Source: Carettochelys insculpta (lineage: Eukaryota > Chordata > Testudines > Carettochelyidae). Taken from it: a DNA stretch of 64,000 nt. Below the pieces are notes generated by a model that was given only the letters and a program-made list of their open reading frames with translations, was not told the DNA's origin and did not search any database. Positions 1-9,059 of the stretch are shown here, in pieces. A program made the translations under genes and the position numbers. Position 1 is the stretch's first letter, and the number at the start of each line of letters is the position of its first letter. The stretch spans positions 227,085,501 to 227,149,500 of the forward strand of contig NC_134137.1 of assembly GCF_033958435.1 (NCBI RefSeq), read 5' to 3'.

Positions 1-376
1 GTACCTATGAGGGTTGCAGTACAAAAGGGAGTGAGTCATTTTATGCCACCTTCATACTGCCCAAATTCGGGGCTGCTCCCGTGGCAGTTCCATCCCTTGT
101 CACAAAGCAAAATTGCCCTAGACACTGCTTTTTCTCACTGTGACCAACCGGGGTACGCATACCACTGGAGGTGTACACAGAGGTCTTCTAAGGAGTACCT
201 CAACTCATCTATATATTTGCCTAGTTTTGCCACAGGCTACACAAAAAGCACAAGCAAATTCAGTGCATGCTAAAATTTCCTACAGGCAAAAGAAGAAAGG
301 GGGCACTTTTCCCATAATAGAGTGCTGTGACACTTTTGTATTTTTATGTCTGACTTTGTCAGCAAGTAGTTTATAG
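1..376. other. Sequence upstream of the first exon, probably intronic
   Basis: No coding pattern or recognised repeat is visible. The last 40 bases are T-rich and end in TTTATAG at 370-376, which fits a splice acceptor for the exon that follows. Short open frames here have no domain-like composition. Confidence 0.35.
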
Positions 377-600
377 ATGAGGTGAAAGTTGGGGGTGCTC
401 AAGACAAATCAGGTTCCCAAGAGGAGTACAGGAATCTGGAAAGATTGAGAAACATTGTGGCTTACAGCAGCTTCATCCAGGCTGTCTGTGGGCTGCTCTG
501 CAGCCTAATATTACTGGAATACAGAGCACTCTGGCCCCTCCTTTTCCTGCCCTCAGCACTCTTCCTTGCTGGAACTTTGAAGAAGAGCAGAGATTCATGA
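377..600 (+). CDS. Probable last coding exon of an unrecognised small membrane protein
   Basis: An open frame runs from a plausible acceptor AG at 375-376 to TGA at 598-600; the exon would begin with two bases of a split codon, then GAG. The stretch encodes about 73 residues. It starts polar (VGGAQDKSGSQEEYRNLE), then has two hydrophobic segments, IVAYSSFIQAVCGLLCSLIL and LWPLLFLPSALFLAGTL, joined by the short loop EYRA, and ends in the basic tail KKSRDS. This reads like a two-helix membrane hairpin with a cytosolic lysine/arginine tail. An AATAAA at 680-685, 80 bases past the stop, supports a true gene end. An in-frame TAG at 367-369 rules out simple extension upstream, so earlier exons must lie left of the window. 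I do not recognise the family. It could also be a processed or decayed gene fragment. Confidence 0.5.
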
Positions 601-679
601 AATAGTTTATGCCACCCCTCTTGCAGTTCCCTTACGCCTCTGGACTAGTATTATGGGGCCCAGCAGGGATCCATACGAA

Positions 680-685
680 AATAAA
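680..685 (+). promoter_or_regulatory. Poly(A) signal AATAAA
   Basis: A canonical AATAAA lies 80 bases after the TGA at 598-600 and is followed by a T/G-rich stretch (CTCTTTTTTGTGATATGTG), the usual downstream element. It supports 377-600 as a real terminal exon. Confidence 0.5.
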
Positions 686-1111
686 CTCTTTTTTGTGATA
701 TGTGTGGTGCAGGGTTATAGCCAGTTTAGAGAGTCTGGTTTACTTTGATGTTTTTCTTACCCTTCTGTTTCTGGCATGGCAGATAGATTACATTATTCTG
801 CAATTACTGGCTGTTTTCAGGGTACAGCATTAAAATTAATTAGGTGATCTGGTCTTAGTATATTTTTGAAAGTTTGGGGGTTTATCCCTTGGATTTTGAT
901 ATTGCTGGTAAAAAAATGGAAACAGCTTAGGTGTCCCGGACTTCCTAATATTAGTGATTTTGAGAAAAATGCAGTGTCATCTCAAGGGTATTCTGGATTG
1001 AGTAATTAACAGAATTTTTTCAACCTGAACTCCAGTGTAATCAACTTTTTTTTGCTTACAAAATTCCCTGTGGGGTTTCTAAACTGATTAATATGTATAG
1101 ACTTGAGCCAC
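686..1111. other. AT-rich intergenic sequence, nothing recognised
   Basis: The stretch is AT-rich, with no open frame of interest and no repeat I recognise before the CR1 element begins near 1112. Confidence 0.4.
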
Positions 1112-2630
1112 GTTGATAAATGCAAAGTTCAGTATTGATAAATGCAAACATGAGAAAACATAATCCCACTTGTACATACAAATTGATGAGGGTCTTAGTT
1201 TTTACTGCCCTAGAGAGAAATTTTGAGGTCGTTGCAGATAGTTTTCTGAAAGCATCCATTCACTGTGCAGCAGCAGGCAAAAAAGCTAATGAAATGTTAG
1301 CAAAGGGTTAGATAAGAAGATACTGAATATCATAATGCCACTATAGAAAGCCATGGTATAACACTTGAACACTATATTCAGTTCTTTGCACCCTAGCTCA
1401 AAAAGGTATATTAGAAATGGAAAAGATACAAAGAAGGCAACAAAAATGATTATGGTATGGAACAGCTTCCACACTAAGGCTACGTCTACACGTGCACCCA
1501 ACTTCGAAATAGCTTATTTCGATGTTGCGACATCGAAATAGGCTATTTCGATGAATAACGTCTACACGTCCTCCAGGGCTGGCAACGTCGATGTTCAACT
1601 TCGACGTTGCTCAGCCCAACATCGAAATAGGCACAGCGAGGGAACGTCTACACGCCAAAGTAGCACACATCGAAATAAGGGAGCCAGGCACAGCTGCAGA
1701 CAGGGTCACGGGGCGGACTCAACAGCAAGTCGCTCCCTTAAAGGGCCCCTCCCAGACACACTTTCATTAAACAGTGCAAGATACACAGAGCCAACAACTA
1801 GTTGCAGACCCTGTATATGCAGCACAGACCCCCAGCTGCAGCAGCAGCAGCCAGAAGCCCTGGGCTAAGGGCTGCTGCCCACGGTGACCACAGAGCCCCG
1901 CAAGGGCTGGAGAGAGAGTATCTCTCAACCCCCCAGCTGATGGCCGCCATGGAGGACCCCGCTATTTCGATGTTGCGGGACGCGGATCGTCTACACGTCC
2001 CTACTTCGATGTTGAACGTCGAAGTAGGGCGCTATTCCCATCCCCTCATGGGGTTAGCGACTTCGACGTCTCGCCGCCTAACGTCGATTTCAACTTCGAA
2101 ATAGCGCCCAACACGTGTAGACGTGACGGGCGCTATTTCGAAGTTACTGCCGCTACTTCGAAGTAGCGTGCACGTGTAGACGCAGTTTAAGAGAGCATAA
2201 AAAGACTGGGACTTATTCAACATGGACAGCAGAAAACTAAGGCGGTGTGTGACAGAAGTTTTTAAAATTATGAATGGTGGTGAAAACACATATAAGGAAG
2301 TGTTATTTATCCCTTTACATAATGCACAAACCAGGGTCAATCAATTAAATTATCAGGCATCAGGTAGAACACAAATAAGTACTTCTTTACTTTACGCAGA
2401 GTCAACCTGCAGAATTCATTGGATATGTTATGAAGGCAAAAACTATAACTGGATTTAAAAAAGAATTAGCCTTTGAATGACAGACAATGAGACGGGACAA
2501 CAGGCTCACTTGATAATTACCTTGTTCTGTTCATTCCCGCTGAAGCACCTGGCATTGGCCACTGTCAGGAACAGGACACTGGGCTAGAGGGACTTATGGT
2601 CTTACCCAGTATGACTGTTCTTATGTTCAA
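1112..2630 (+). mobile_element. CR1 LINE 3' fragment, split by a MITE
   Basis: The two halves, about 1112-1477 and 2188-2630, are the end of the reverse-transcriptase ORF and the 3' UTR of a CR1 LINE. Recognisable landmarks are AAATGCAAA near the start, AACATGGACAGCAGAAAACT and TTAAAATTATGAATGGTG in the middle, CACCTGGCATTGGCCACTGT at about 2550, and the typical CR1 end CCAGTATGACTGTTCTTATG. The reading frame is destroyed by many stops, so this is an old, 5'-truncated copy. A 710-bp Harbinger MITE (1478-2187) splits it exactly at a TAA that is now duplicated. Confidence 0.8.
1478..2187 (+). mobile_element. Non-autonomous PIF/Harbinger MITE, copy 1
   Basis: The element is flanked by a 3-bp duplication, TAA at 1475-1477 and 2188-2190, as PIF/Harbinger transposase makes. 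The terminal inverted repeats share the core CGTCTACACGTGCAC; the left end starts GGCTACGTC and the right end finishes GACGCAGTT. The interior holds about sixteen TCGA-centred motifs of the type TTCGAAATAGC, many of them paired as inverted repeats. It also shares blocks with the two-gene element at 44.75-48.77 kb: CCTCCAGGGCTGG, AAAGGGCCCCTCC and GATGGCCGCCATGGAGGAC, in the same order. It is therefore an internal-deletion derivative. The two open frames of about 100 codons inside it are not credible genes. Confidence 0.88.
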
Positions 2631-2945
2631 TGCCATCTGTGTTTTTTTTTTCATCTGAGAACACCTTTAAATATAGAAATAACTGTTATCCAAAATCTTC
2701 TGGGTCAGCCAAAGGCATGGTACTTAGTAAGGGACCATAATATAAAGTTTGAAGTACTGAGGTTAAATCACCTTAGATCTACAACAACAAATTGAGCAAA
2801 ATTATATACCAAGATTGCAATCAATTATACCCCCAATGTCTGATTTGGCACATTTTTTACAAGGGAAAAAACCCTACCCTGAAATAAGAAGCAGAAGGGC
2901 TATTGGTTGGGTTTTGATGACATTATTATGGGAATGATTAGAAAA
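2631..2945. other. Short AT-rich spacer, nothing recognised
   Basis: AT-rich sequence between the CR1 end and the left end of DIRS copy A. There is no coding pattern. Confidence 0.4.
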
Positions 2946-3139
2946 GAAAGGTTACTCACCGTAGTAACGGTAGTTCTTCGAGATGTGTCCCCGTGGGTGC
3001 TCCACATTAGGTGTCGGGCTCGCTCGGCGCCGCAGATCGGATCTTCCAAGCAGTTTCTGCCGGACCGCGCATGCGCCGGTGCGCGCCACTCCCTTGCGCG
3101 CTCCTGGCCACGTGCGTGATCCGGTCCCCGCCAGTTCCT
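2946..3139. repeat. DIRS copy A left terminal repeat
   Basis: The first 27 bases (GAAAGGTTACTCACC and on) are found only at this end and, inverted, in the internal complementary region. From 2973 (TTCTTCGAGATGTGTCCCCG) to about 3139 the sequence is an inverted match of the right end at 8893-9059. It lies at the 3' end of the element relative to its genes. Confidence 0.85.
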
Positions 3140-3208
3140 TGACCAACCGCCTCGGATGCTCCTGCAAAACACTAAACAGAGATCCGAAGCGGGGAGGATG
3201 GGCGGGTA

Positions 3209-3309
3209 GTGGAGCACCCACGGGGACACATCTCGAAGAACCACCGTTACTACGGTGAGTAACCTGTCTTTCTTCTTCGAGTGTCCCCGTGGGTGCTCCA
3301 CATTAGGTG
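3209..3309. repeat. DIRS copy A internal complementary region (ICR)
   Basis: Bases 3209-3268 are the reverse complement of the left end (2946 to about 3005) with few mismatches. Bases 3269-3309 are the reverse complement of the right end (about 9019-9059). The two halves therefore represent the joined termini. In the accepted DIRS model such a region templates the restoration of the element ends and closure of a single-stranded circle. Confidence 0.85.
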
Positions 3310-3350
3310 ACTACCCAGCAGTAACCCAAGATAGGAGGTGGGTAATCGGA

Positions 3351-6230
3351 TTATGTGCAGCTTGTCCCCGAGAGGACGGCTGTCGAGAGACGGGTATCCT
3401 CTTGGAATACCCTGTGAAGGGCATAATGTTTGGCGAAGGTGTCAAAGGATGACCAGGTCGCCGCTCTGCAAATGTCTTTTAGCGCAACGCCCTTGAAAAA
3501 GGCTGTTGATGCCGCCACCGCCCTAGTGGAATGAGCCCTGGGCGTGGCCAGTAAAGCAGTCTTTTTGAGTTCGTAGCACATTTTTATGCAGGATACGATG
3601 TGCTTCGAGATTCTCTGCAAAGAGAGACCTTCTCCTTTCAATTTGGGAGCGAGAGAGACTAGGAGTCTATCCGTTTTCCGGAAGGACTTGGTCCTGTCTA
3701 TATAGAAGGCTAGCGCCCTCCTCACGTCCAGGAGGTGTAAGCGCGCCTCTTTGTTAGAGTTATGAGGCTTTGGATAAAACGAGGGTAAAACAATAGGTTC
3801 GTTAATGTGAAACTCAGAAGACACTTTGGGAACAAAGGCTGGATGCAGCCGTATGGTTACCGCCTCCTTGGAAAAAACAGTGCAGGGTGGCGTTGCCATA
3901 ACTGCCGCAAGCTCGCTCACCCTGCAAGCTGACGTGATTGCGAGAAGAAAGGTCGTCTTTATCGTAAGGAGGCGGAGGGAAACCGTGGCCAAGGGCTCGA
4001 ACGGTGGTCCCGTTAGCACATTAAGCACCAGGTCCAAGTTCCACGAAGGTGGAAGTGGTTTCCGAGGGGGGTAGAGGTTTACCAACCCTTTGAGGAACCT
4101 GGTAACCATGGGATGGGCGAACACCGTGTGCCCTTCCTCTTCGTGTCTGAATGCCGAAATGGCGGCAAGGTGGACCTTTAACGAGGATAGTGAGAGTCCT
4201 CCTCTCTTGAGGTCCAGTAAATACTCTAATATCACAGGTATAGGCACCGAAAGGGGGGCTAGCTGTTTGGTAGAACACCATGCTGTGAAGCAAGTCCATT
4301 TCTGCTTCTAGGTCTTCCTGGTGGAAGTCCTCCTGATACTTTCGAGGACTTGCTGCACTTCCTCCGTACATGTGCTCTCTAGGGAGCTGAGCCACGGATT
4401 AACCACGCTTGTAGTTGCAGGCCTTGGGGGTGCGGATGCACTATGGACCCCTGGGCTTGCGTGAGCAGATCCGGCGCCACTGGAAGGGGCATCGGTGGAC
4501 GGTCCGACATGCGCAGGAGTAGGGGGAACCATTGCTGTCGATCCCACGTTGGGACTATCAGGATCATTCGGGCTCCTTCCCTCTTGGCTTTCTGCAAGAC
4601 TTTGTGGACCAGCACTGTGGGAGGAAAAGCGTAAAGCAGGGGGCCCCTCCACAAGATCGCAAATGCGTCCCCCAGGGACCCCCGTCCCAGTCCTGCCCTG
4701 GAGCAGAATCGTGGGCACTTCTTGTTGTGTTGAGTGGCAAACAGGTCTATCTGGGGAAAACTCCATGCGTGAAAAATCGGTCGTAGCAGATCGGGACGGA
4801 TCTGCCACTCGTGCGTGAGTGCAAACCGTCTGCTCAGCTGGTCTGCCTTCACATTGTGAGCGCCTGGTAAGTACGAGGCTTTCAAGATTATATTGTTGGC
4901 GATGCACCAGTTCCATAACCGGACTGCTTCCGCACATAAGGCACGGGACCGAGCTCCTCCTTGCCGATTTATATAAAACATGGTGGAGGTATTGTCTGTA
5001 CTGATCCTGACAACTTTGCCTTGTATATGGTCTCAAAAGTGTCTGCAGGCGTTGAACACTGCTCTGAGCTCCAGTATATTTATGTGCAGTGACTGCTCCA
5101 TGGAGGACCACAGCCCTTGAGTCACCTCTTTGCCCATGTGTGCTCCCCACCCTATGAGGGAGGCATCTGTAGTAAGAAAAACCGATATTTGTGGTTGGTG
5201 GAAGAGTACCCCTGTTAGCAAGTTCTTGGGGTTTACCCACCATTGCAGAGATTTGCGCACCTCTGCTGTGGCCGACACCACCCTGTGAACGGAGTGTGCT
5301 GCCGGTTTGTATACGCTCGCCAGCCAGTGCTGCACGCTGCGCATGTGTAACCTGGTGTTCTGAACTACGAACGTCGCCGCTGCCATGTGGCCCAGCAGCT
5401 GTAAGCACGTCAGGACCGGCACCGTAGGGCTGAAGGTGATGACCTGCACGAGGGAGCCGATGACCCAAAAGCGAGTCTCTGGTAGATACACCCTCGCTGT
5501 AATAGAATTTATGCATGCCCCTATGAACTCTATGTCCTGTGTGGGGTCTATCTTTGATTTTGCCAGATTGATAACCAGGCCGAGCGAAGAGAACGTGCCT
5601 ACTGTGACGCGTATCATGCGTAGTACCTCCTCCTTCGAGGCCCCTTTGAGTAGGCAGTCGTCCAGATACGGGAATATAAATACCCACTGTCTGTGCAGGT
5701 AGGCTGACACCACTGCCAAGGTCTTGGTGAAGACTCTGGGGGCCGAGGAGAGGCCAAACGGTAGGACCTTGTATTAAAAATGTTCTTTGCCCACCATGAG
5801 CTGGAGGAATCGCCGGTGAGCCAGATGGATAGTTATGTGGAAATACGCGTCTTGTAAGTTGAGGGCTGCGAACCAATCTCCATCGTCCAGTGCCATAAGG
5901 ATGGAGGCGATTGTGATCATCCGAAAGCGTTGCTTGCGCAGGTACCGGTTGAGGCCTCGAAGATCTAAGATGGGCCTCCAGCCTCCTGTCTTTTTCTCCG
6001 TGAGGAAGGACCTCGAGTAGAACCCTTTCCCTTGCAGTTGCTCCGGCACTATTTCCACTGCCCCTATGAGCATGAGATGGTCTACCTCCTGCTTGAGCCT
6101 CGCTATGTGGGAGGCCTCCTGGAGGTGGGGCCTGGGTGGAGGTCGTGGCGGTGGGAGCGACTGGAAGGGGATGGCGTACCCCATGGCTATGATCTCCAGC
6201 ACCCATTTGTCTGCGGTGATCCTTTGCCAC
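3351..6230 (-). CDS. DIRS tyrosine recombinase frame, overlapping the RT gene
   Basis: The recombinase proper is encoded by about 4307-3351. It shows the catalytic residues of the tyrosine recombinase family in order: the first Arg in ITSACRVSEL, the HxxR box in AHSTRAVAAS, the Trp in RAATWSSFDTF and the nucleophile Tyr in KHYAL. It would cut and join a circular DNA copy into the genome. Upstream, the same frame stays open for another 640 codons (6230-4308), on top of the RT-RNase H-methyltransferase gene in a different frame; only a TAG at 4308-4310 separates the two parts. The upstream part is rich in Ser, Arg, His, Gln, Pro and Thr, as expected of an overprinted frame. Copy B has Phe where copy A has this TAG. 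The true start codon is unknown. Confidence 0.85.
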
Positions 6231-6601
6231 TGGTCATAAAATGGTCGGAGGCGATGGTGGAATAGCCGCTTCGGATGACTTTGTGCGATGGTAGTGATGG
6301 CGCAGCCCTGGATCTGTGTGTCAAACTTGTGGCCTTTGGCCCTGCCCCGAGGACGCACAGCTCTGTTGGGAACGTCGCCTGGGAGTTCTGTACTGCTGGT
6401 GCTGTTGATGTCGCCCTTGCTCGTAACCCCTGTGGTACTGGGGAGGCTGTTGCTGGTACTGGTACCGTCTCTGTTGAGGGTAGTACTTTTTCTTTCTGTA
6501 TGGAGGGGTGTAAATCCCCAGGGTCCTAAGTGTGGCTCTTGACTCTTTACTGGAATGAAGGACCGAGTCAGCTGATTCAGCAAACAGCTTCTGCGAGTCA
6601 A
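4379..6601 (-). pseudogene. DIRS reverse transcriptase-RNase H-methyltransferase gene, two stops
   Basis: A single minus-strand frame carries the DIRS polyprotein. The RT part includes WRPILDLRGLNRYL, FAALNLQDAYFHI (first catalytic Asp), LPFGLSSAPRVF and FPYLDDCLLKG (catalytic DD). The RNase H part includes FLTTDASLIGWGAHM, ILELRAVFNACRHF and NVKADQLSRRF. The last part, FPQIDLFATQHNKKC to LLYAFPPTVLVHKVLQKA, matches the Dam-like methyltransferase domain typical of DIRS elements. Two nonsense changes break it: TAA at 5772-5774, just after GKEHF, where copy C reads Gln, and TGA just after NACRHF, near 5030, where copy B reads Arg. The RNase H motif STDNTSTMFY has Asn where copy B has Asp. It overlaps the Gag frame by about 280 bases and the recombinase frame by about 1.85 kb. 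Confidence 0.88.
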
Positions 6602-8570
6602 AGGGAAGATCGACTATCTTTGCCTGCAGATCCCTCGGTATACCCGAAGTCTGGAGCCAGGACTCCCTTCGCATGACCACTGCCGTAGCTGTGGAGCGTG
6701 CTGATGTGTCCGCAACATCCAGGGTGATCTGAACTCCCGTCCTCGAGGCCGCGTAGCCTTCTTGCACGATGGCCTTGAGCACCGGTTTCTTGTCCTCTGG
6801 AAGCGAGTCCATGAGGGAGGTTAACCTAGTGTAGTTGTCAAAATTATGGTTCGCTAAATGCGCTGCGTAATTTGCCATTCGCAACAGTAGAGTGGAGGAG
6901 GAGTAGACCTTTCTGCCGAACAGCTCTAGCTTCTTGGCATCTTTGTCTGTTCCCCCTGTCTTGAATTGAGATGTCTGTGATCTTTGTTGCGACGACTCCA
7001 CCACCAAGGAATTTGGTTGTGGGTGGCTGAACAGGAACTCCATGCCCTTCGCCGGCACGAAGTATTTCTTATCCGCTCTCTTGTGGACAGGCGGAATAGT
7101 CGCAGGGGTCTGCCATATCATAGTGGCGGACTCCAAGATTGCTTCATCAAGCGGTATTGCTATTTTGGAGGAGGCCGGAGGTCTCAGATTTTTGAGGAGC
7201 TTATGGTGTTTCTCTTGCACCTCTGCTGTCTGGATGCCTTGCGTGGAGGCCACCCTCTTAAACAGCTCTTGAAACTGTTTGAGATCATCCGGAGGATGGA
7301 CGTCCCCCGGGGCCGTAGCCTCATCCGGGGAGGAGAGTGAGGAACCACTAGGGTACGCCTCTCTGGACCCTTCCGGTTCCTGTTGGTGATGGTACATCCT
7401 CTCGCTGGAAGCTTGCAAGGGAAAATCTCGGGGTTCCATAACCAGTTCCCCCTGAAATACTTAAGTCTCTGTCCCCATTCGCGATTGCCCTCAGGGATAC
7501 GGGACCGTCTGTGGGGATCTTTCCCTGGTAGATTGCCGGTGGTGTCTATGCCCCGCGTGATAGGGGCGACCACGGCAGCATGGGCACTGTTCTTGGGAAG
7601 GTGACCTAGACCACTCCCTTGGTGCATACCCTCTGCGTCTGGGGGAGCGAGATCGTCGAGAGATCTGGGACACTGGAGAGAGCGATTTGTGATAGTATTC
7701 CAGCGGCTCAAACCCCAGGAAGGGTGAAGGTGGTCCCAGCCAGGGTGAGGCTGGTTGTAAAAATGGAGACGGGGGTTCCGGGTAGGCTAGGGGGGACCCC
7801 TGCCTTCTGGTTGGAGTCTGCAGCATAAGCGGAGGGCCGAGAGAAAGCAACTCTGCAGCCCTGTCTGGAGAGGGGCTGCGGTGCCTTGTTTTGTGTGCAG
7901 CCTTCCCCCTCCCTTGAGGAGGTAGCTCTGCCCCCTGACGTGTGGGGGATCTCGGCCCCGTCTGCGCCGTGCTCGGCACGCTCATGGGCGGTGCCGCATG
8001 GGCGGTGTCCTCCGGTGCCTGCAGGCTGCGTGCCTGCGCGCTCTGCACCGCCGGTTCCCCAGGGGTCGGTGCCGCTGCTTGCGGTGCCGCCGGTACCGGC
8101 TCTTGTTTAGCCGCCGCCCTGCCTGCGGTGCGGGGCGGCTGTTTGATTATCGGAGGCTGAGCCGCCTCCACGTGGCTCTCCGTGCCGCCGCCGATCAGCT
8201 GTTGCTGCGGCTGGGGGCTGTGCGCTCCTCCCGTCCCGCTCGCTGTTGCTGCCGGCAGGGATCGGGCTGGGGAGGCTTTCCTCCGTTTTTGCGCTGATGG
8301 GGTGAGGGAGGCAGCTTTCCTTTTATGGGCCCCGGAGAGTCCCTCCTGCTGCGGCCGCTGCGGCACGTCTGGCTGGAGGGCCTTGTCGAAGAGCAGCATT
8401 TTAAGCCGCATCTCCCTGTCCTTCCTTGCTCTGGCTGTTAATTTTGCACAGAAGGAGCATTTCTGCGTGACATGGGACTCCCCCAGGCACCTTATGCAGA
8501 GACTGTGCCCATCAGATGCTGGCATTGCCTCTCGGCAGGACTCACATTTCTTGAATCCTGAAGAGGACAT
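6321..8570 (-). pseudogene. DIRS Gag-like gene, two in-frame stops
   Basis: Both halves (8570-7491 and 7439-6321) are in one frame, separated by TGA at 7493-7491 and TAA at 7463-7461. The N-terminus has a Cys/His cluster (C9, C12, H22, C25, C28, C38, C41) that looks zinc-binding. A Pro/Ala/Gln-rich middle follows, then an RS-rich stretch near SRRSRSPRRRGYAPREWSRS. The second half, from VMEPRDFPL, contains the conserved helical core (VHKRADKKYFVPAKGMEFLF, LLLRMANYAAHLANHNFDN) and ends in a Gln/Tyr/Arg-rich tail. Gag should coat the RNA. The first stop may be CGA to TGA decay. One alternative is that the two halves are separate ORFs in the living element. Confidence 0.8.
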
Positions 8571-8892
8571 TGTTGGTGAGTCTTTCAGTTGTTAATGGGT
8601 ACTTAGCACCTTCTCCGTGCTGTTTTTCCCCCTCTCCGATAGCCTGCCGCGGCAGGAGGGCTAATGGCCCTAGGCTCCTGGCCTCCGGTGCTCCGCTTGT
8701 TACTAGGACTGGACTGAATGCCATCCCGCTTGTTGTTTGTTTGTTTTTTTTTTTTTTTTTGAAAATAACAACTGGCTAACTTAACAGTAGCCTAAGAACT
8801 TGAAAACTCTAAAGAAAAAACAGTTAAAACCATTGAATACGCTAACTTGGCCGTAGCCTAGTCGGATTCCGTCTGCAGCCGACGGCGGTTAA

Positions 8893-9059
8893 GAGGAACT
8901 GGCGGGGACGGGATCATGCATGTGGCCAGGAGCGCGCAAGGGAGCGGCGCGCACCGGCGCATGCGCGGTCCAGCAGAAACTGCTTGGAAGATCCGATCTG
9001 CGGCGCTGGGCGAGCCCGACACCTAATGTGGAGCACCCACGGGGACACTCGAAGAAGAA
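8893..9059. repeat. DIRS copy A right terminal repeat
   Basis: It runs from AGGAACTGGCGGGGACGGG to the end GGGGACACTCGAAGAAGAA and is an inverted match to 2973-3139. It lacks the extra 27 bases present at the left end, so the two termini are unequal, as in DIRS1. A T-rich tract lies inside it at about 8743-8760. Confidence 0.85.

Larger units (their letters stand above)
2946..9059 (-). mobile_element. DIRS-like tyrosine-recombinase retrotransposon, copy A
   Basis: The element is about 6.1 kb and complete in its ends, with all genes on the minus strand in the order Gag, RT-RNase H-methyltransferase, recombinase. Its terminal repeats are inverted (2973-3139 against 8893-9059), there is no LTR and no integrase, and no target duplication is visible. 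An internal complementary region at 3209-3309 matches both ends. These are the diagnostic traits of the DIRS order, which is thought to integrate a circular DNA by recombinase. Coding is close to intact, but Gag has two in-frame stops, the RT gene two and the recombinase one, so the copy is probably dead though fairly young. Confidence 0.93.

Noticed and set aside
1551..2104. Two frames of about 100 codons in the MITE, repeated at 26422-26975
   Set aside because: They lie in a deletion derivative, lack protein-like features and are identical only because the MITEs are.
2900..3301. Frames of 89-133 codons on both strands in the DIRS ends (also 15377-15787)
   Set aside because: They arise from the inverted terminal repeat and internal complementary region, which read open on both strands by symmetry.
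3826..4074. Plus-strand frames inside DIRS copies
   Set aside because: They mirror the minus-strand recombinase and RT genes, and all recognisable motifs are on the minus strand.
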